A stretch of 64,000 bases of DNA from assembly GCA_037481655.1 (NCBI GenBank), contig JBBFLF010000003.1:124001-188000 (forward strand). Reading direction: 5' to 3'. Numbering within the stretch: the stretch's first letter is position 1; each line of letters opens with the position of its first letter. The translations under genes were made by a program, and so were the position numbers. Source of the DNA: Desulfobaccales bacterium (GTDB lineage: Bacteria > Desulfobacterota > Desulfobaccia > Desulfobaccales > 0-14-0-80-60-11). Below the pieces are notes generated by a model. It saw only the letters and a program-made list of their open reading frames with translations, ran no database searches and was not told where the DNA came from. Below, one piece after another: positions 8,332-16,756 of this stretch.

Positions 8332-10266
8332 TCACCAGCCGCGGCCACCGCCGCCACCCCCGCCGCCGCCGGAAAAGCCCCCGCCGCCGCTCCCGGAACT
8401 GGAGCCCGGGGGAGAAGCCGCGGCGGCAATGGCGCCGGTGAGGGCACCTCCCAGGTTGCCGGTAAAGGTGGACAGGCGAGCGGGGCTCCAGTCGGGGCCC
8501 TGATACCATCGGGGTTCATACGGTCGGCCTTGCCGCTCCGCCGCGGCCAACACTTCGGTGAATTGGGCCGCCCAATCGTTCTCCACCTCCAGGGCCAAGG
8601 CATAGGGCAGGTATTTTTCAAAGAGTTCCGGAGTCTTGTCCGGCGGGTTAAGCACCTGCAGGCGCTCCGCTTCCGCCACCGTGAGGAACATCCGGAAGCC
8701 CTCGATCTGATCCAACAGCCGGCGGCCCTGCAAGGTGGGGGCCTTCAGGAGGTGGACAAACAGGGCGTTGGCGCCGGCCAGGCCCACAAAGAGGAGGGCG
8801 CCGATGGTGGACAGGGACTGGGCCAAGAGATAGAGGCCCAAAAAGAGAAAGGCGAAAAAGGGCAGGAAGAACAGGGTGCGGCCCAGGGCGGCGACTAGGT
8901 TGCTTAGACGGCGGGAACCTCGGAAGCGTCGCCAGCCCTGCCAGGCGTTGTACCCCAGAAAAAAGCAACCTGCACTCCAACCGGTGAGCCACAGGGCGGG
9001 GAAGGCCGCCTCCAGGCCCTCGGGGGAGGTGAGGACCATGGCCGCCACCACGAGGAGGGTAAGGAGGCCGCCGGGAAGGAGATAGGGGTAGTTGGTGTTG
9101 AAATAGACCCGATTGAGTTCGCCGTCCAGGGCCGCCTTCAGGGTCTCCCGGGCCTCCCGGAGCTCAGGCCGAGGGGCCTCCCCCAGGCGGACCTCACCGG
9201 CAGGCCCGAAAAGCCGGGAGAGAAACCGCGCCTCGGCCCGGGGGATTTGGGTGCTCCCTTGGCGGCGGGTCAAAAGATAGGTGCCGTTGTCCTGCCGGAT
9301 GAGGAGATGCCCCTTGACGGCCAGGTCCACCACCGCCGCGGCCAGGGCCCGGTCATCGAAGCCCATGCGGGTGAGCACCCGCACCGCCGCCGGGGAAAAG
9401 CCGGCAGGCGGCGCAAAGAGAGGGATGATGGGGCCTGGCTCCGGGTCCCGGCCCACCCGCCGCCAGACCAGCACATAATAGCCCAGCAGCAGCAGAAATC
9501 CGGCCAGTCCCACCAGGGTGCTCAGATGGTCCCGGAAAAAGAATCTGGTCCGGGCGGCAGGAGAGGGCGGGGTGACAAACCCCTTGGGCCAGGCCACCGC
9601 GATGGTGAAGCCCTCCTTGGGAGCCAGCGGCCGGGTGGTGGTGAAGACCGGCCGGCCGGCATCATCCAGGCGCAGGCGGTAGGCCTGCTCCTGGGAACCG
9701 TAGGGGCCGGTATAGGCGGCGCTTTGCAGGACCCTGGCCCCCGGCGGCAACTCCACCACCGCTTCAGCCGTGAGGATGGGAAAGACCCAGCCGTGGCCGG
9801 TGACGTTCCAATAGAGTTCGTCAAATTCCGGGAAGAATCCCAGCTGGCGGGTGGTGCGGTAACGGAGGGTATAGGTGTAAGTTCCCGGGGGGAGAAAGAC
9901 GTCTTTATGGCCAATATATACATGCACGCCGTTGGCCACGGATTTGAGGTGATAGGGCTCCGGGCGGCCGTCCCTCAGCACTTCCCGGACCTCGAAATCC
10001 ACCGTCACGGGGTTGCCGAAGCGGTCCCGGTAGCGGGTGGGAAACTCCCGGACGATCCCTCGGCGGATCTCCCGGCCGGCGGTCTTAACCCGGATGGTCT
10101 CGGTGACCTCCAGGGAGGCATCGGGCTTCACCGCCAGGTAACTGTGAAAGGAGAGGATGCTCTCCTCGGCGGCGGGGCAGACGGCGGCCGGCGCCACCAG
10201 AAGGGCCAGGAGGACAAGCAGGGCCGGCAAGGAGGACAGCCGCAGGCGCACCTGCCACCATCTCAC
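8332..10266 (-). CDS. DUF2207 membrane protein with Gly-rich tail
   Basis: 644 residues, predicted inner-membrane protein. A signal segment (LPALLVLLALLVAPAAV) is followed by an exported beta-rich DUF2207 domain (about 35-235, with YHLKSVANGVHVYIG). Then come a membrane helix (LVGLAGFLLLLGYYVLVW), a cytoplasmic linker and further helices (about 400-500). The C-terminus ends in a Gly/Ser tail (GGGGFSGGGGGGGGGRGW), common in this family. It follows lemA with a 4-bp overlap (GTG start). This pairing is frequent in bacteria, but the role is unknown; an envelope-stress or assembly function is only a guess. Confidence 0.85.
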   Translation of the reverse strand: MRWWQVRLRLSSLPALLVLLALLVAPAAVCPAAEESILSFHSYLAVKPDASLEVTETIRVKTAGREIRRGIVREFPTRYRDRFGNPVTVDFEVREVLRDGRPEPYHLKSVANGVHVYIGHKDVFLPPGTYTYTLRYRTTRQLGFFPEFDELYWNVTGHGWVFPILTAEAVVELPPGARVLQSAAYTGPYGSQEQAYRLRLDDAGRPVFTTTRPLAPKEGFTIAVAWPKGFVTPPSPAARTRFFFRDHLSTLVGLAGFLLLLGYYVLVWRRVGRDPEPGPIIPLFAPPAGFSPAAVRVLTRMGFDDRALAAAVVDLAVKGHLLIRQDNGTYLLTRRQGSTQIPRAEARFLSRLFGPAGEVRLGEAPRPELREARETLKAALDGELNRVYFNTNYPYLLPGGLLTLLVVAAMVLTSPEGLEAAFPALWLTGWSAGCFFLGYNAWQGWRRFRGSRRLSNLVAALGRTLFFLPFFAFLFLGLYLLAQSLSTIGALLFVGLAGANALFVHLLKAPTLQGRRLLDQIEGFRMFLTVAEAERLQVLNPPDKTPELFEKYLPYALALEVENDWAAQFTEVLAAAERQGRPYEPRWYQGPDWSPARLSTFTGNLGGALTGAIAAAASPPGSSSGSGGGGFSGGGGGGGGGRGW

Positions 10267-10820
10267 GGGAAACTCACCCGAGGCACGGCCCGCTCGGCGG
10301 CGTCCTCGATTTCAAAATATTCCGCCGTCTCAAACCCGAAGGCCCGGGCCACCAGATTGCTGGGGAAGGATTCGATGAGGATGTTGAGGTTGCGGGCGGC
10401 GCCGTTGTAATAGCGCCGGGCCAGCTGGAGCTGCTCCTCGATGTCCGCCAGGGTTTTTTGCAGGTCCTGGAAGTTGGCGGAGGCCTTGAGGTCCGGGTAG
10501 TTTTCCGCCACCGCAAAGAGAGTGCGCAGGGCGGAGGTGAGGAGCCCCTCGGCCTGGGCCTTGTCGGCCACCGTCCCGGCCTGGAGGGACCGGGTCCTAA
10601 GCTCCGTGACCTTCTCCAGCACCCCACGCTCGTGCTGCATGTAGCCCTTCACTGTCTCCACCAGGTTGGGGATGAGGTCGGCCCGGCGCTTGAGCTGCAC
10701 GTCAATGCCGCTCCAGGCCTCCCGCACCAGGTTGCGGTTTTTCACCAGGCGGTTGTAGATGGCCACCACGCTCAGGGCCGCCACCAAGGCCAGTCCCAGG
10801 ATGAAAAGGAGTGCGATCAT
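10263..10820 (-). CDS. lemA: LemA family protein
   Basis: 185 residues. One N-terminal membrane segment (LLFILGLALVAALSVVAIYNRLV) is followed by a coiled, helical cytoplasmic or periplasmic domain with the family signature AWSGIDVQLKRRADLIPNLV (about 36-55) and YYNGAARNLN near residue 140. LemA proteins accompany DUF2207/TPM-type membrane proteins; the biochemical function is not established. The ATG at 10820 opens a two-gene operon with the DUF2207 gene. Confidence 0.92.
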   Translation of the reverse strand: MIALLFILGLALVAALSVVAIYNRLVKNRNLVREAWSGIDVQLKRRADLIPNLVETVKGYMQHERGVLEKVTELRTRSLQAGTVADKAQAEGLLTSALRTLFAVAENYPDLKASANFQDLQKTLADIEEQLQLARRYYNGAARNLNILIESFPSNLVARAFGFETAEYFEIEDAAERAVPRVSFP

Positions 10821-11062
10821 AGCTCACCATGCAGGGCGATAAGGTGCTGACATATGTGCCACCCGGTTTCTGATTTATATCGGCAGGGGCATCTTTGGGG
10901 TGAAGCGGGATACCGCTGCTTTTTCCTGGGAAGCATCTTGGGAGGCATTATAGGAAAGAAATGCGGGCGGAACAAGGAGAGGACAAGGTGTTCGGGCCTG
11001 TGGGCGCCCAGACGGGTGTTTTGGGGAGGTAGCAGCCGTTGGCTGATCTTCCAAACCCCGAA

Positions 11063-11090
11063 GGGAGAGGGGCACAGCATGCCCCTCCCC
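11063..11090 (-). terminator. Hairpin downstream of hcp
   Basis: GGGAGAGGGGC pairs with GCCCCTCCCC around a short loop, 14 nt after the hcp stop in the direction of transcription. There is no T-run, so it could act as a stabiliser rather than an intrinsic terminator. The rest of 10821-11062 holds no gene. Confidence 0.4.
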
Positions 11091-11103
11091 TGTGGGGTAT
11101 TAC

Positions 11104-12729
11104 TTAGCCGAGGATGGCCTTGAGGTCTTCCTCGGGGGTGGTGATGGGTTTGAGATCGAAGTTTTTCACCAGGACGTCCAGGACGTTGGGGGTGACAAAG
11201 GCCGGCAGGCTGGGTCCCAGGCGGATGTTCTTGATGCCCAGATAGAGCAGGGTAAGGAGGATGGCCACCGCCTTCTGCTCATACCAGGAGAGCACCAAGG
11301 ACAGGGGCAGCTTGTTTACCTCGGTGCCGAAGGCCTGGGCCAGGGCCACGGCGATCTGGATGGCGGAGTAGGCGTCGTTGCACTGGCCCACATCCAGAAG
11401 CCGCGGGATGCCGCCGATCTCTCCCAGGGGCAGGTCGAAGAAGCGGAACTTGCCGCAGGCCAAGGTCAGGATGACGCAGTCCTGAGGCACCTTTTTGACA
11501 AACTCGGTGTAGTAACTGCGGCCGGGCTTGGCGCCGTCGCAGCCGCCCACCAGGAAGAAGTGGCGGATGGCGCCGGATTTCACCGCCTCGATGACCTTGT
11601 CCGCCACCCCCAGGACGGTGTTGCGGGCGAAGCCCACCATGACGTAGCGGTCGTTGGCGTCCTCGGGGAAGCCGGGAAGCTCCAGGGCTTTTTCAATCAC
11701 CGGCCCGAAGTTGAGGTCCGGGATGTGCTTGATGCCCGGCCAGCCCACCAGGCCCCGGGTGAAGATGCGGTCGGCGTAGGAGGCCTGGGGCCGCTGGATG
11801 CAGTTGGTGGTCATGACGATGGGCCCGGGGAACTGGGGAAACTCCTTGATCTGGTTCTGCCAGGCAGTGCCGAAGTGGCCGTAAAAATGGGGGTATTTCT
11901 TCAGGCCGGGATAACCGTGGCAGGGGAGCATCTCGCCGTGAGTATAAACGTAAATCCCCTTGCCCTCGCTCTGCTTGAGGATCTCCTCCATATCCAGCAG
12001 GTCATGCCCGGAGACCAAAATGGCCTTGCCCGCCTTGTGGCCCAGAGGCACCTTGGTGGGCACCGGGTGGCCGTAGCGGCCGGTGTTGCCGGCGTCCAGC
12101 AGCTCCATGGCCCGGAGGTTGATCTCGCCGCATTTGAGCACCAGGTTCAGGAGCTCCTGCAGGCCCAAGTTGGGGTCCGGCAGAGCGGCAAAGGCCTCAT
12201 GGACAAAGGCGTAGACCTTGTCATCCTCCTGACCCAGGATCTGGGCATGGTCGGCGTAGGCGCACACCCCCTTGACCCCGAAGAGAAGCACATGCTTCAG
12301 GGAGAGGAGGTCCGGGCTGGCGGCCGGATAGGATTTGAGGCCCACCGCCTCGGCTTGGGCGAGCATCCCCTCCTTGGTCTTCTCCGGCTGGAAGACCGCG
12401 GGGCCGCTCCAGTCGCTCTTCCCGCCGGCATCCTTCACCTTCTCCTTGAGACGCTCCCGTAGTTCCACCGCCCGGTTGATCCAGGTGACGAAGCGCTCCG
12501 GGTCAAAATCCACGTTGGTGAGGGTGGCAAAGCTGGCCTCGCAGGTGAAGACGTTCACTTCCCGGTCGCTGACCCCCACCTGACGGCCGGCCACCGCCAC
12601 CTGGGCCAGGCCCTGAAGGGCGTAGACCAAGAGATCTTGCAGGGCGGCCACTTCCGGGTCCTTGCCGCAGACTCCCAACACGGTGCAGGCCTCGCCTTTG
12701 GCGGCCTGTTCACATTGGTAACAAAACAT
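11104..12729 (-). CDS. hcp: Hydroxylamine reductase / hybrid-cluster protein
   Basis: 541 residues, cytoplasmic iron-sulfur protein implicated in NO and hydroxylamine detoxification (and protein S-nitrosylation) in anaerobes. The N-terminal Cys motif is C3-x2-C6-x8-C15-x5-C21, the spacing of the class found in anaerobes. Hybrid-cluster ligands are all present: His in SGHDLLD, Glu in THGEMLP, then Cys in TTNCIQRP, VGGCDGA, TLACGKF and VGQCNDAYS, and Glu/Lys in SWYEQKAV. An AAGGAGG ribosome site precedes the ATG. It is monocistronic; a redox regulator site (HcpR, FNR or NsrR) was looked for upstream but none is convincing. Confidence 0.97.
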   Translation of the reverse strand: MFCYQCEQAAKGEACTVLGVCGKDPEVAALQDLLVYALQGLAQVAVAGRQVGVSDREVNVFTCEASFATLTNVDFDPERFVTWINRAVELRERLKEKVKDAGGKSDWSGPAVFQPEKTKEGMLAQAEAVGLKSYPAASPDLLSLKHVLLFGVKGVCAYADHAQILGQEDDKVYAFVHEAFAALPDPNLGLQELLNLVLKCGEINLRAMELLDAGNTGRYGHPVPTKVPLGHKAGKAILVSGHDLLDMEEILKQSEGKGIYVYTHGEMLPCHGYPGLKKYPHFYGHFGTAWQNQIKEFPQFPGPIVMTTNCIQRPQASYADRIFTRGLVGWPGIKHIPDLNFGPVIEKALELPGFPEDANDRYVMVGFARNTVLGVADKVIEAVKSGAIRHFFLVGGCDGAKPGRSYYTEFVKKVPQDCVILTLACGKFRFFDLPLGEIGGIPRLLDVGQCNDAYSAIQIAVALAQAFGTEVNKLPLSLVLSWYEQKAVAILLTLLYLGIKNIRLGPSLPAFVTPNVLDVLVKNFDLKPITTPEEDLKAILG

Positions 12730-12958
12730 GGCGATCCTCCTTGAGGTATGGGATTTCCCGGCTTAAGGCAGGCGGGATGGTCCCCGGGGGTTCAGCGTGG
12801 GAGAGAGCTCCTGTGGGCTGCCCCCAATGTAAGTCTTGTTTATGAAGTTATCCAGGCTGAGGGAGGGAATCCTTGACTTAAGGCAAAGGCGGAAATTTTC
12901 CGGACACTTTTCCCCTTGGGTGGAGAAAAAGGACCTGGCAGCCGATGAAAAAAGAGAG

Positions 12959-13654
12959 ATGAGCACCGGGAAACGAAGAGGCACAGGCACGGCCAGGCTG
13001 ATGGCCCTGCTCCTGCTCTGCTTACTGGGAAGCGGCGCCCTCGTTGGCGCCCGCGCCTCGGAGAGCACCCCTGCCGCGATGACGGAAGCGCAGCTCTTCA
13101 GCCGGGAGTTTCGCGAGAAGGGCGCCCTGCGCTTTTACGATGCCACCGAGGAGGAGCTCCGGCTGGGCCGCTTTGAGGCGGCGTTTTTGCGTTACCGCTT
13201 TCTCAAGGCCAGGGTGGGGGGTGATCCGGCCTACCTGCCGCTGACCGCCATGGTGGATCACCGCCTGCGCTTCCTGGCCGGGCAGATGGGTCTTACAGGC
13301 CAGGAAGTGCCGCCCCTGCGGGTCACCCGCCCCCGCCTCTCCCCCGCCGCCCCGCAGGCCGTCAAGGACTCAGGCCCTGCCAAAGACGCCAAGCCGCAAA
13401 AGGCCCAGGCAGCTCCGGCCGCGGCGCCGGAGTCTGCCGCTTCCCCGCCGCCGGCTCCGGCCGCGGGCCCGCGTACCGCCGCACCCCCGGCCTCCGGGCC
13501 TCCGGCGTTGGACGCCGCTCCCGCGGCGGCCCCGGAGCAGCAGAAACCCTCCGGCCCCGAGCTGGCCGACCAGAAACCCGGGCCGGAGCCTCCCGCTCCC
13601 TCGACCAGCCGGTGGCAGCGCCTGAAAGCGCGCCTGTTCTTCTGGCGCAAGTAG
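12959..13654 (+). CDS. Secreted Ala/Pro-rich protein of unknown function
   Basis: 231 residues from ATG 12959; the open frame extends upstream but that part looks non-coding. The signal peptide runs from a basic N-terminus through LMALLLLCLLGSGALVGA with cleavage near GARA. A short conserved-looking helical part follows (about 35-110, with FSREFREKGALRFYDATEEE), perhaps TPR-like. The second half is a low-complexity Pro/Ala/Glu linker (about 115-215), and the end is basic (RLKARLFFWRK). No family recognised. The linker suggests a periplasmic spacer or wall contact. Confidence 0.6.
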   Translation: MSTGKRRGTGTARLMALLLLCLLGSGALVGARASESTPAAMTEAQLFSREFREKGALRFYDATEEELRLGRFEAAFLRYRFLKARVGGDPAYLPLTAMVDHRLRFLAGQMGLTGQEVPPLRVTRPRLSPAAPQAVKDSGPAKDAKPQKAQAAPAAAPESAASPPPAPAAGPRTAAPPASGPPALDAAPAAAPEQQKPSGPELADQKPGPEPPAPSTSRWQRLKARLFFWRK

Positions 13655-13949
13655 CCCCTAAGGTGATGACCAGGGGGCAGGGAGAGGGGATGAAAGGGGA
13701 TGACTTCGCGGTGAGGGCTTTGGAGCAAGGAAGCAGCTCCAGCGGATTTCCACCCTCGGCGAGGTCACGGTTCTGTTCCTTGTGGAGAGATTTGCCCCTG
13801 CCAAACTCAGGTCCCCCACAGTTATCCTGTTCCACCTCAAGGTCCGAGGGGGCGATTGCACCCTTTTCCGAGCCGGTGGTGGGACCCTGGCAGCCTTCCC
13901 CTTTTGCCTTTATGTTAAAGGAAAACTTAGAGAGCCGGAGGCTTCCCCC

Positions 13950-14129
13950 ATGGAACCCAAAGAGCGGGGCAAACGGTTTGTGAAGGTGAAGGATGCCGGC
14001 GGGCATGTTTGGCTCTGTCCCGTGGACGCCCTGAAGAAGGCCACCGAGGCCACCCCCGAAGAACTGGAGAACTGCGTGGAATGGGAGGTGGTGACGCACA
14101 CCGCCGGGGATATTGAAACCGAGCGCTGA
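13950..14129 (+). CDS. Small 59-residue hypothetical protein
   Basis: ATG 13950 preceded by CCGGAGG at good distance. The product is 59 residues, charged and soluble, with the motif FVKVKDAGGHVWLCPVDALK followed by a Glu/Thr-rich stretch (EATPEELENCVEW). The two Cys and the compact beta-then-helix pattern look like a real small domain. It stands alone between longer non-coding stretches. No known family could be assigned. Confidence 0.6.
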   Translation: MEPKERGKRFVKVKDAGGHVWLCPVDALKKATEATPEELENCVEWEVVTHTAGDIETER

Positions 14130-14745
14130 GATCGCCTGGCCGGTCATCCGGTCTGCCTGAGGTCTGACAGGGTCGCCGGGGCGGGGAAAAAGGGGGTCTC
14201 CAGCCCCGGCCGCGGAATCTCCCCCGGTGAGCCGGCACCCCGCCGGCCGGGCCTCTTTTCCCCCTCACACCTCTCCCCTGCACAGGGTGGTGTCTAAGCA
14301 AGCGCTTAGGATACGGCGCAAGGCCGCGGCTCCCCAGGCGTCCCGGTCCCCTTAATCCCCTTTTCCCTTCCTCCCAGCCGCGGGGACTTTGCCGCCCCGG
14401 TTGTGCAGGAGATTCACCTGTCCCGGCTCTCTCTTGCTGACCCGTAGAAGCTTTCTTTCCCCTACAGTCGGCGATCCCCGTCTTCCCCTAGAAGCCACAT
14501 GAGCGGCTAGCCCTCATTAACGCTCTGAGACGCGCCACTGTTTCCTTTTTCCCTGCCCAGGAGGCGGGGGCGAGGATCGGTTCATCAATGCCCTTGACCA
14601 GGGTGGCATCCAAAATTTTTCGGCAGGTTTACAGATAAAAAGCTTGAAAAAGGAAGAAGGGTCTGGCATACGGGGGATACGGGGGAGAATAGCCCTACTC
14701 TCTTTTATCCTTAAAAAGACTTCCGGAAGGGTGGCACTTCGCCAT
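14130..14745. other. Gene-free interval
   Basis: About 600 bp, GC-rich, with no frame of coding character on either strand. No clear terminator or promoter was found, apart from an AT-rich patch near 14610-14650 that could carry the promoter of the lytic transglycosylase gene. Confidence 0.4.
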
Positions 14746-16125
14746 ATGTGCCCGCTGGCGCTCCGCCTGATACTGCTTCTGGCGGCGGTCCTGCTGGCCT
14801 CGGCGGGACCGGCTGAGGCCGGGGTGGAGCGCTTTGTGGATGAGCAGGGCACAGTGCACATCACCAATCTGGGGGGGCCGCCGGCACCGGCTCCTGAACC
14901 TGTCGCCCCGCCGGCCGCAGTTCCGGGAAGGCGGCCGCCGGCCCCGAAAACGCTGACGCCCGGGCCGCCGGTCCCGCCCCCGCCCGAGGTGCCGGAAGCC
15001 GAGCCCCCGCCGGAGCCCCAATCCGCCGGCCCCGAGAAAGGGGCTGGGGCGCCGGAGAGGCCGGAGGATGTCTCTCCCCCGGCGCCTGGCAAGGTTGTCC
15101 CGGCAGCCCGACCCCTGGCGGCCCAGGCTGACCTGACGATGGCCCCACCCCTTCCCCCTGCCCCTTCCGGGAGCAACCCCCAAGGCCTGCCGGTGGCCAC
15201 CTTCCGGGATGCCCAGGGCACCCTGCACATCACCACGGCCCCGGCCAAGCTCAAGGATGACCTCATCCGGCTGGCGGGCTATGAATGGCCGGCCCACCTG
15301 CCCCGGTCACCGGCCACCCCTGGCGATGAGGCCGGCACCCCTCAGGTGGCGGAAAGCCGGCCCGTGCCCACACCCTTGGCCAAGCGGGCGGCAGCCATCG
15401 CGGCCGCCGCGCCCCCGACCACTCCCGGCGCCCGGACCCTGCGCCGGTTCAAGGACAGCAAAGGGGTGCTGCACATTGTCAGCCGCCCGACCCCGCCGGC
15501 CCTGCCGGTCGCTGAGGCCCCGGCGCCAGCCCGGCCTCCGGCACTCCCGGCCGCTAATTTCCGCGGAACACCTCGGTCCTTGCCTGCCCCGGCCCTCAAG
15601 GACGCCCGGGGCGCCCCGGTGGCGGTGCGCCGGGACCGGGACGGCAAGGTGAAGATCATCAGTCAACCACAGCCTCTGCCGCTGGCCCGAGGGCCCTCGC
15701 CCCCGCCGGAGGCCCTGCGCCCCCTCACGGTGGAGGCCGCCCGGGCCAATGACCTGCCGGTCTCTCTGGTGGAGGCGGTGATCCGGGTGGAATCCAACTT
15801 CACCCCTCACGCCATCTCCCCCAAAGGCGCCATGGGCCTGATGCAGCTCATGCCCGGCACCGCCCGGGACCTGGGGGTGGAGAACCCCTTCTGTCCCCGC
15901 CAGAACATCCATGCCGGCAGCCGTTACCTCAGGCTGCTCCTCAACCTCTTCGGCCAGGACCTGCCCCTGGCCCTGGCGGCGTATAATGCTGGCTTTCGGC
16001 GGGTGCTGGAGCACGGCTGGCGCGTCCCCCCCATCCCGGAGACCCAGGACTTTGTCAGCCGGGTGCTCCAGGAGTACACCCAACGGGAACACCATCTGGC
16101 CCGTTTCCGGGACGGCCCCGGATAG
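14746..16125 (+). CDS. Lytic transglycosylase with N-terminal DUF4124-like repeats
   Basis: 459 residues from ATG 14746 (the open frame could start at TTG 14644). The signal peptide (CPLALRLILLLAAVLLASAGPAEA) targets the periplasm. Four short repeats of the DUF4124 type follow, each with a D-x2-G-x2-H/K-I core: FVDEQGTVHIT, FRDAQGTLHIT, FKDSKGVLHIV and RRDRDGKVKII, separated by Pro-rich linkers. The C-terminal SLT domain (about residues 330-455) has the catalytic Glu in RVESNF, then GAMGLMQLMPGTA and AAYNAG. It cleaves peptidoglycan to anhydromuropeptides; the repeats probably anchor or position it at the wall. Confidence 0.9.
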   Translation: MCPLALRLILLLAAVLLASAGPAEAGVERFVDEQGTVHITNLGGPPAPAPEPVAPPAAVPGRRPPAPKTLTPGPPVPPPPEVPEAEPPPEPQSAGPEKGAGAPERPEDVSPPAPGKVVPAARPLAAQADLTMAPPLPPAPSGSNPQGLPVATFRDAQGTLHITTAPAKLKDDLIRLAGYEWPAHLPRSPATPGDEAGTPQVAESRPVPTPLAKRAAAIAAAAPPTTPGARTLRRFKDSKGVLHIVSRPTPPALPVAEAPAPARPPALPAANFRGTPRSLPAPALKDARGAPVAVRRDRDGKVKIISQPQPLPLARGPSPPPEALRPLTVEAARANDLPVSLVEAVIRVESNFTPHAISPKGAMGLMQLMPGTARDLGVENPFCPRQNIHAGSRYLRLLLNLFGQDLPLALAAYNAGFRRVLEHGWRVPPIPETQDFVSRVLQEYTQREHHLARFRDGPG

Positions 16126-16387
16126 GGAGGAGAGCGTCCTGCCAGGGGAGCCCCGGCAGCGGGGCGGAAGGGAGCGGCTGGGGTAAGACCCTGGGGAAAA
16201 TTCCCTGCCTGGTCTGTCTCTGTCCGGGGCGGGGCTGGCTGGAAATCACCGCCTCCCTGTACTGCCCTGGCCACCTGCTGCTCCAGGGACGCACCCCCCC
16301 GGCTCGGATGCTCGAGGGTCGGCGTGGGAAGATGCGCCGGGGCTCGCCCTCTCCTTCATTGCTGAAGCCTGCCTTTAACGGTCTTTA

Positions 16388-16421
16388 GCCGGGCCGTCCC
16401 GGTTTCTGCCCGGCCCTTTTT
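16388..16421 (+). terminator. Rho-independent terminator after the transglycosylase
   Basis: GCCGGGC (16388-16394) pairs with GCCCGGC (16408-16414), followed by CCTTTTT. It separates the transglycosylase transcript from the cobalamin operon promoter, whose -35 starts four bases later. The interval 16126-16387 holds no gene. Confidence 0.8.
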
Positions 16422-16424
16422 CCT

Positions 16425-16453
16425 TTGACAAGCCCGGTGTCCAGGGGTACATT
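16425..16453 (+). promoter_or_regulatory. Promoter of the riboswitch-btu-cbi operon
   Basis: TTGACA (16425-16430), an exact 17-nt spacer and TACATT (16448-16453). The predicted transcript start is near 16460, right where the riboswitch P1 stem begins. Confidence 0.8.
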
Positions 16454-16460
16454 AGCCCCA

Positions 16461-16710
16461 GTCGGGTATCCTTCGGGATGTAAAAGGGAAGACGGACGAG
16501 CCGTCGCGGTCCCGCCGCTGTGACCGGGGACGAACCCTGCACGAGGCCACTGTCCCTCTCGAGGGGGATGGGAAGGCGCAGGTAGTAGGAGGATCCGGAA
16601 GCCAGAAGACCTGCCCGACGGTCTGGAGCCCCTCGCGGGTGACGAGGGCCCAGGCAGGGGAGCCGCCGTGGACAAGCGGCTCCGACCTTAAGGACAAGCA
16701 AGCTGGGTGC
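16461..16710 (+). promoter_or_regulatory. Cobalamin riboswitch (aptamer plus antiterminator)
   Basis: P1 is GTCGGG (16461-16466) with CCCGAC (16614-16619). Typical B12-aptamer blocks appear in order: GGGATGTAAAAGGGAA, CCCGCCGCTGTGA, the B12 box GCCACTGT with GGGAAGGCGC, and GCCAGAAGACCTGCC. Downstream CTTAAGGA (16687-16694) is complementary to TCCTTAAG (16712-16719), forming an antiterminator that competes with the terminator at 16711. Bound B12 should therefore favour termination before btuC. Confidence 0.93.
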
Positions 16711-16746
16711 ATCCTTAAGTCCTTCAGAGACTTAAGGATTTTTTTA
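16711..16746 (+). terminator. Riboswitch-controlled intrinsic terminator
   Basis: Perfect 11-bp stem ATCCTTAAGTC/GACTTAAGGAT around a 7-nt loop, followed by seven T. Its left arm is shared with the antiterminator, and it lies 11 nt before the btuC start. Confidence 0.92.
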
Positions 16747-16756
16747 TGGAGAGGGG

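Noticed and set aside
9247-10410. 387-codon plus-strand frame over DUF2207 and LemA
   Set aside because: Antisense shadow of two recognised genes.
11092-12462. 456-codon plus-strand frame opposite hcp
   Set aside because: All hybrid-cluster ligands are on the minus strand; the plus frame is low-complexity.
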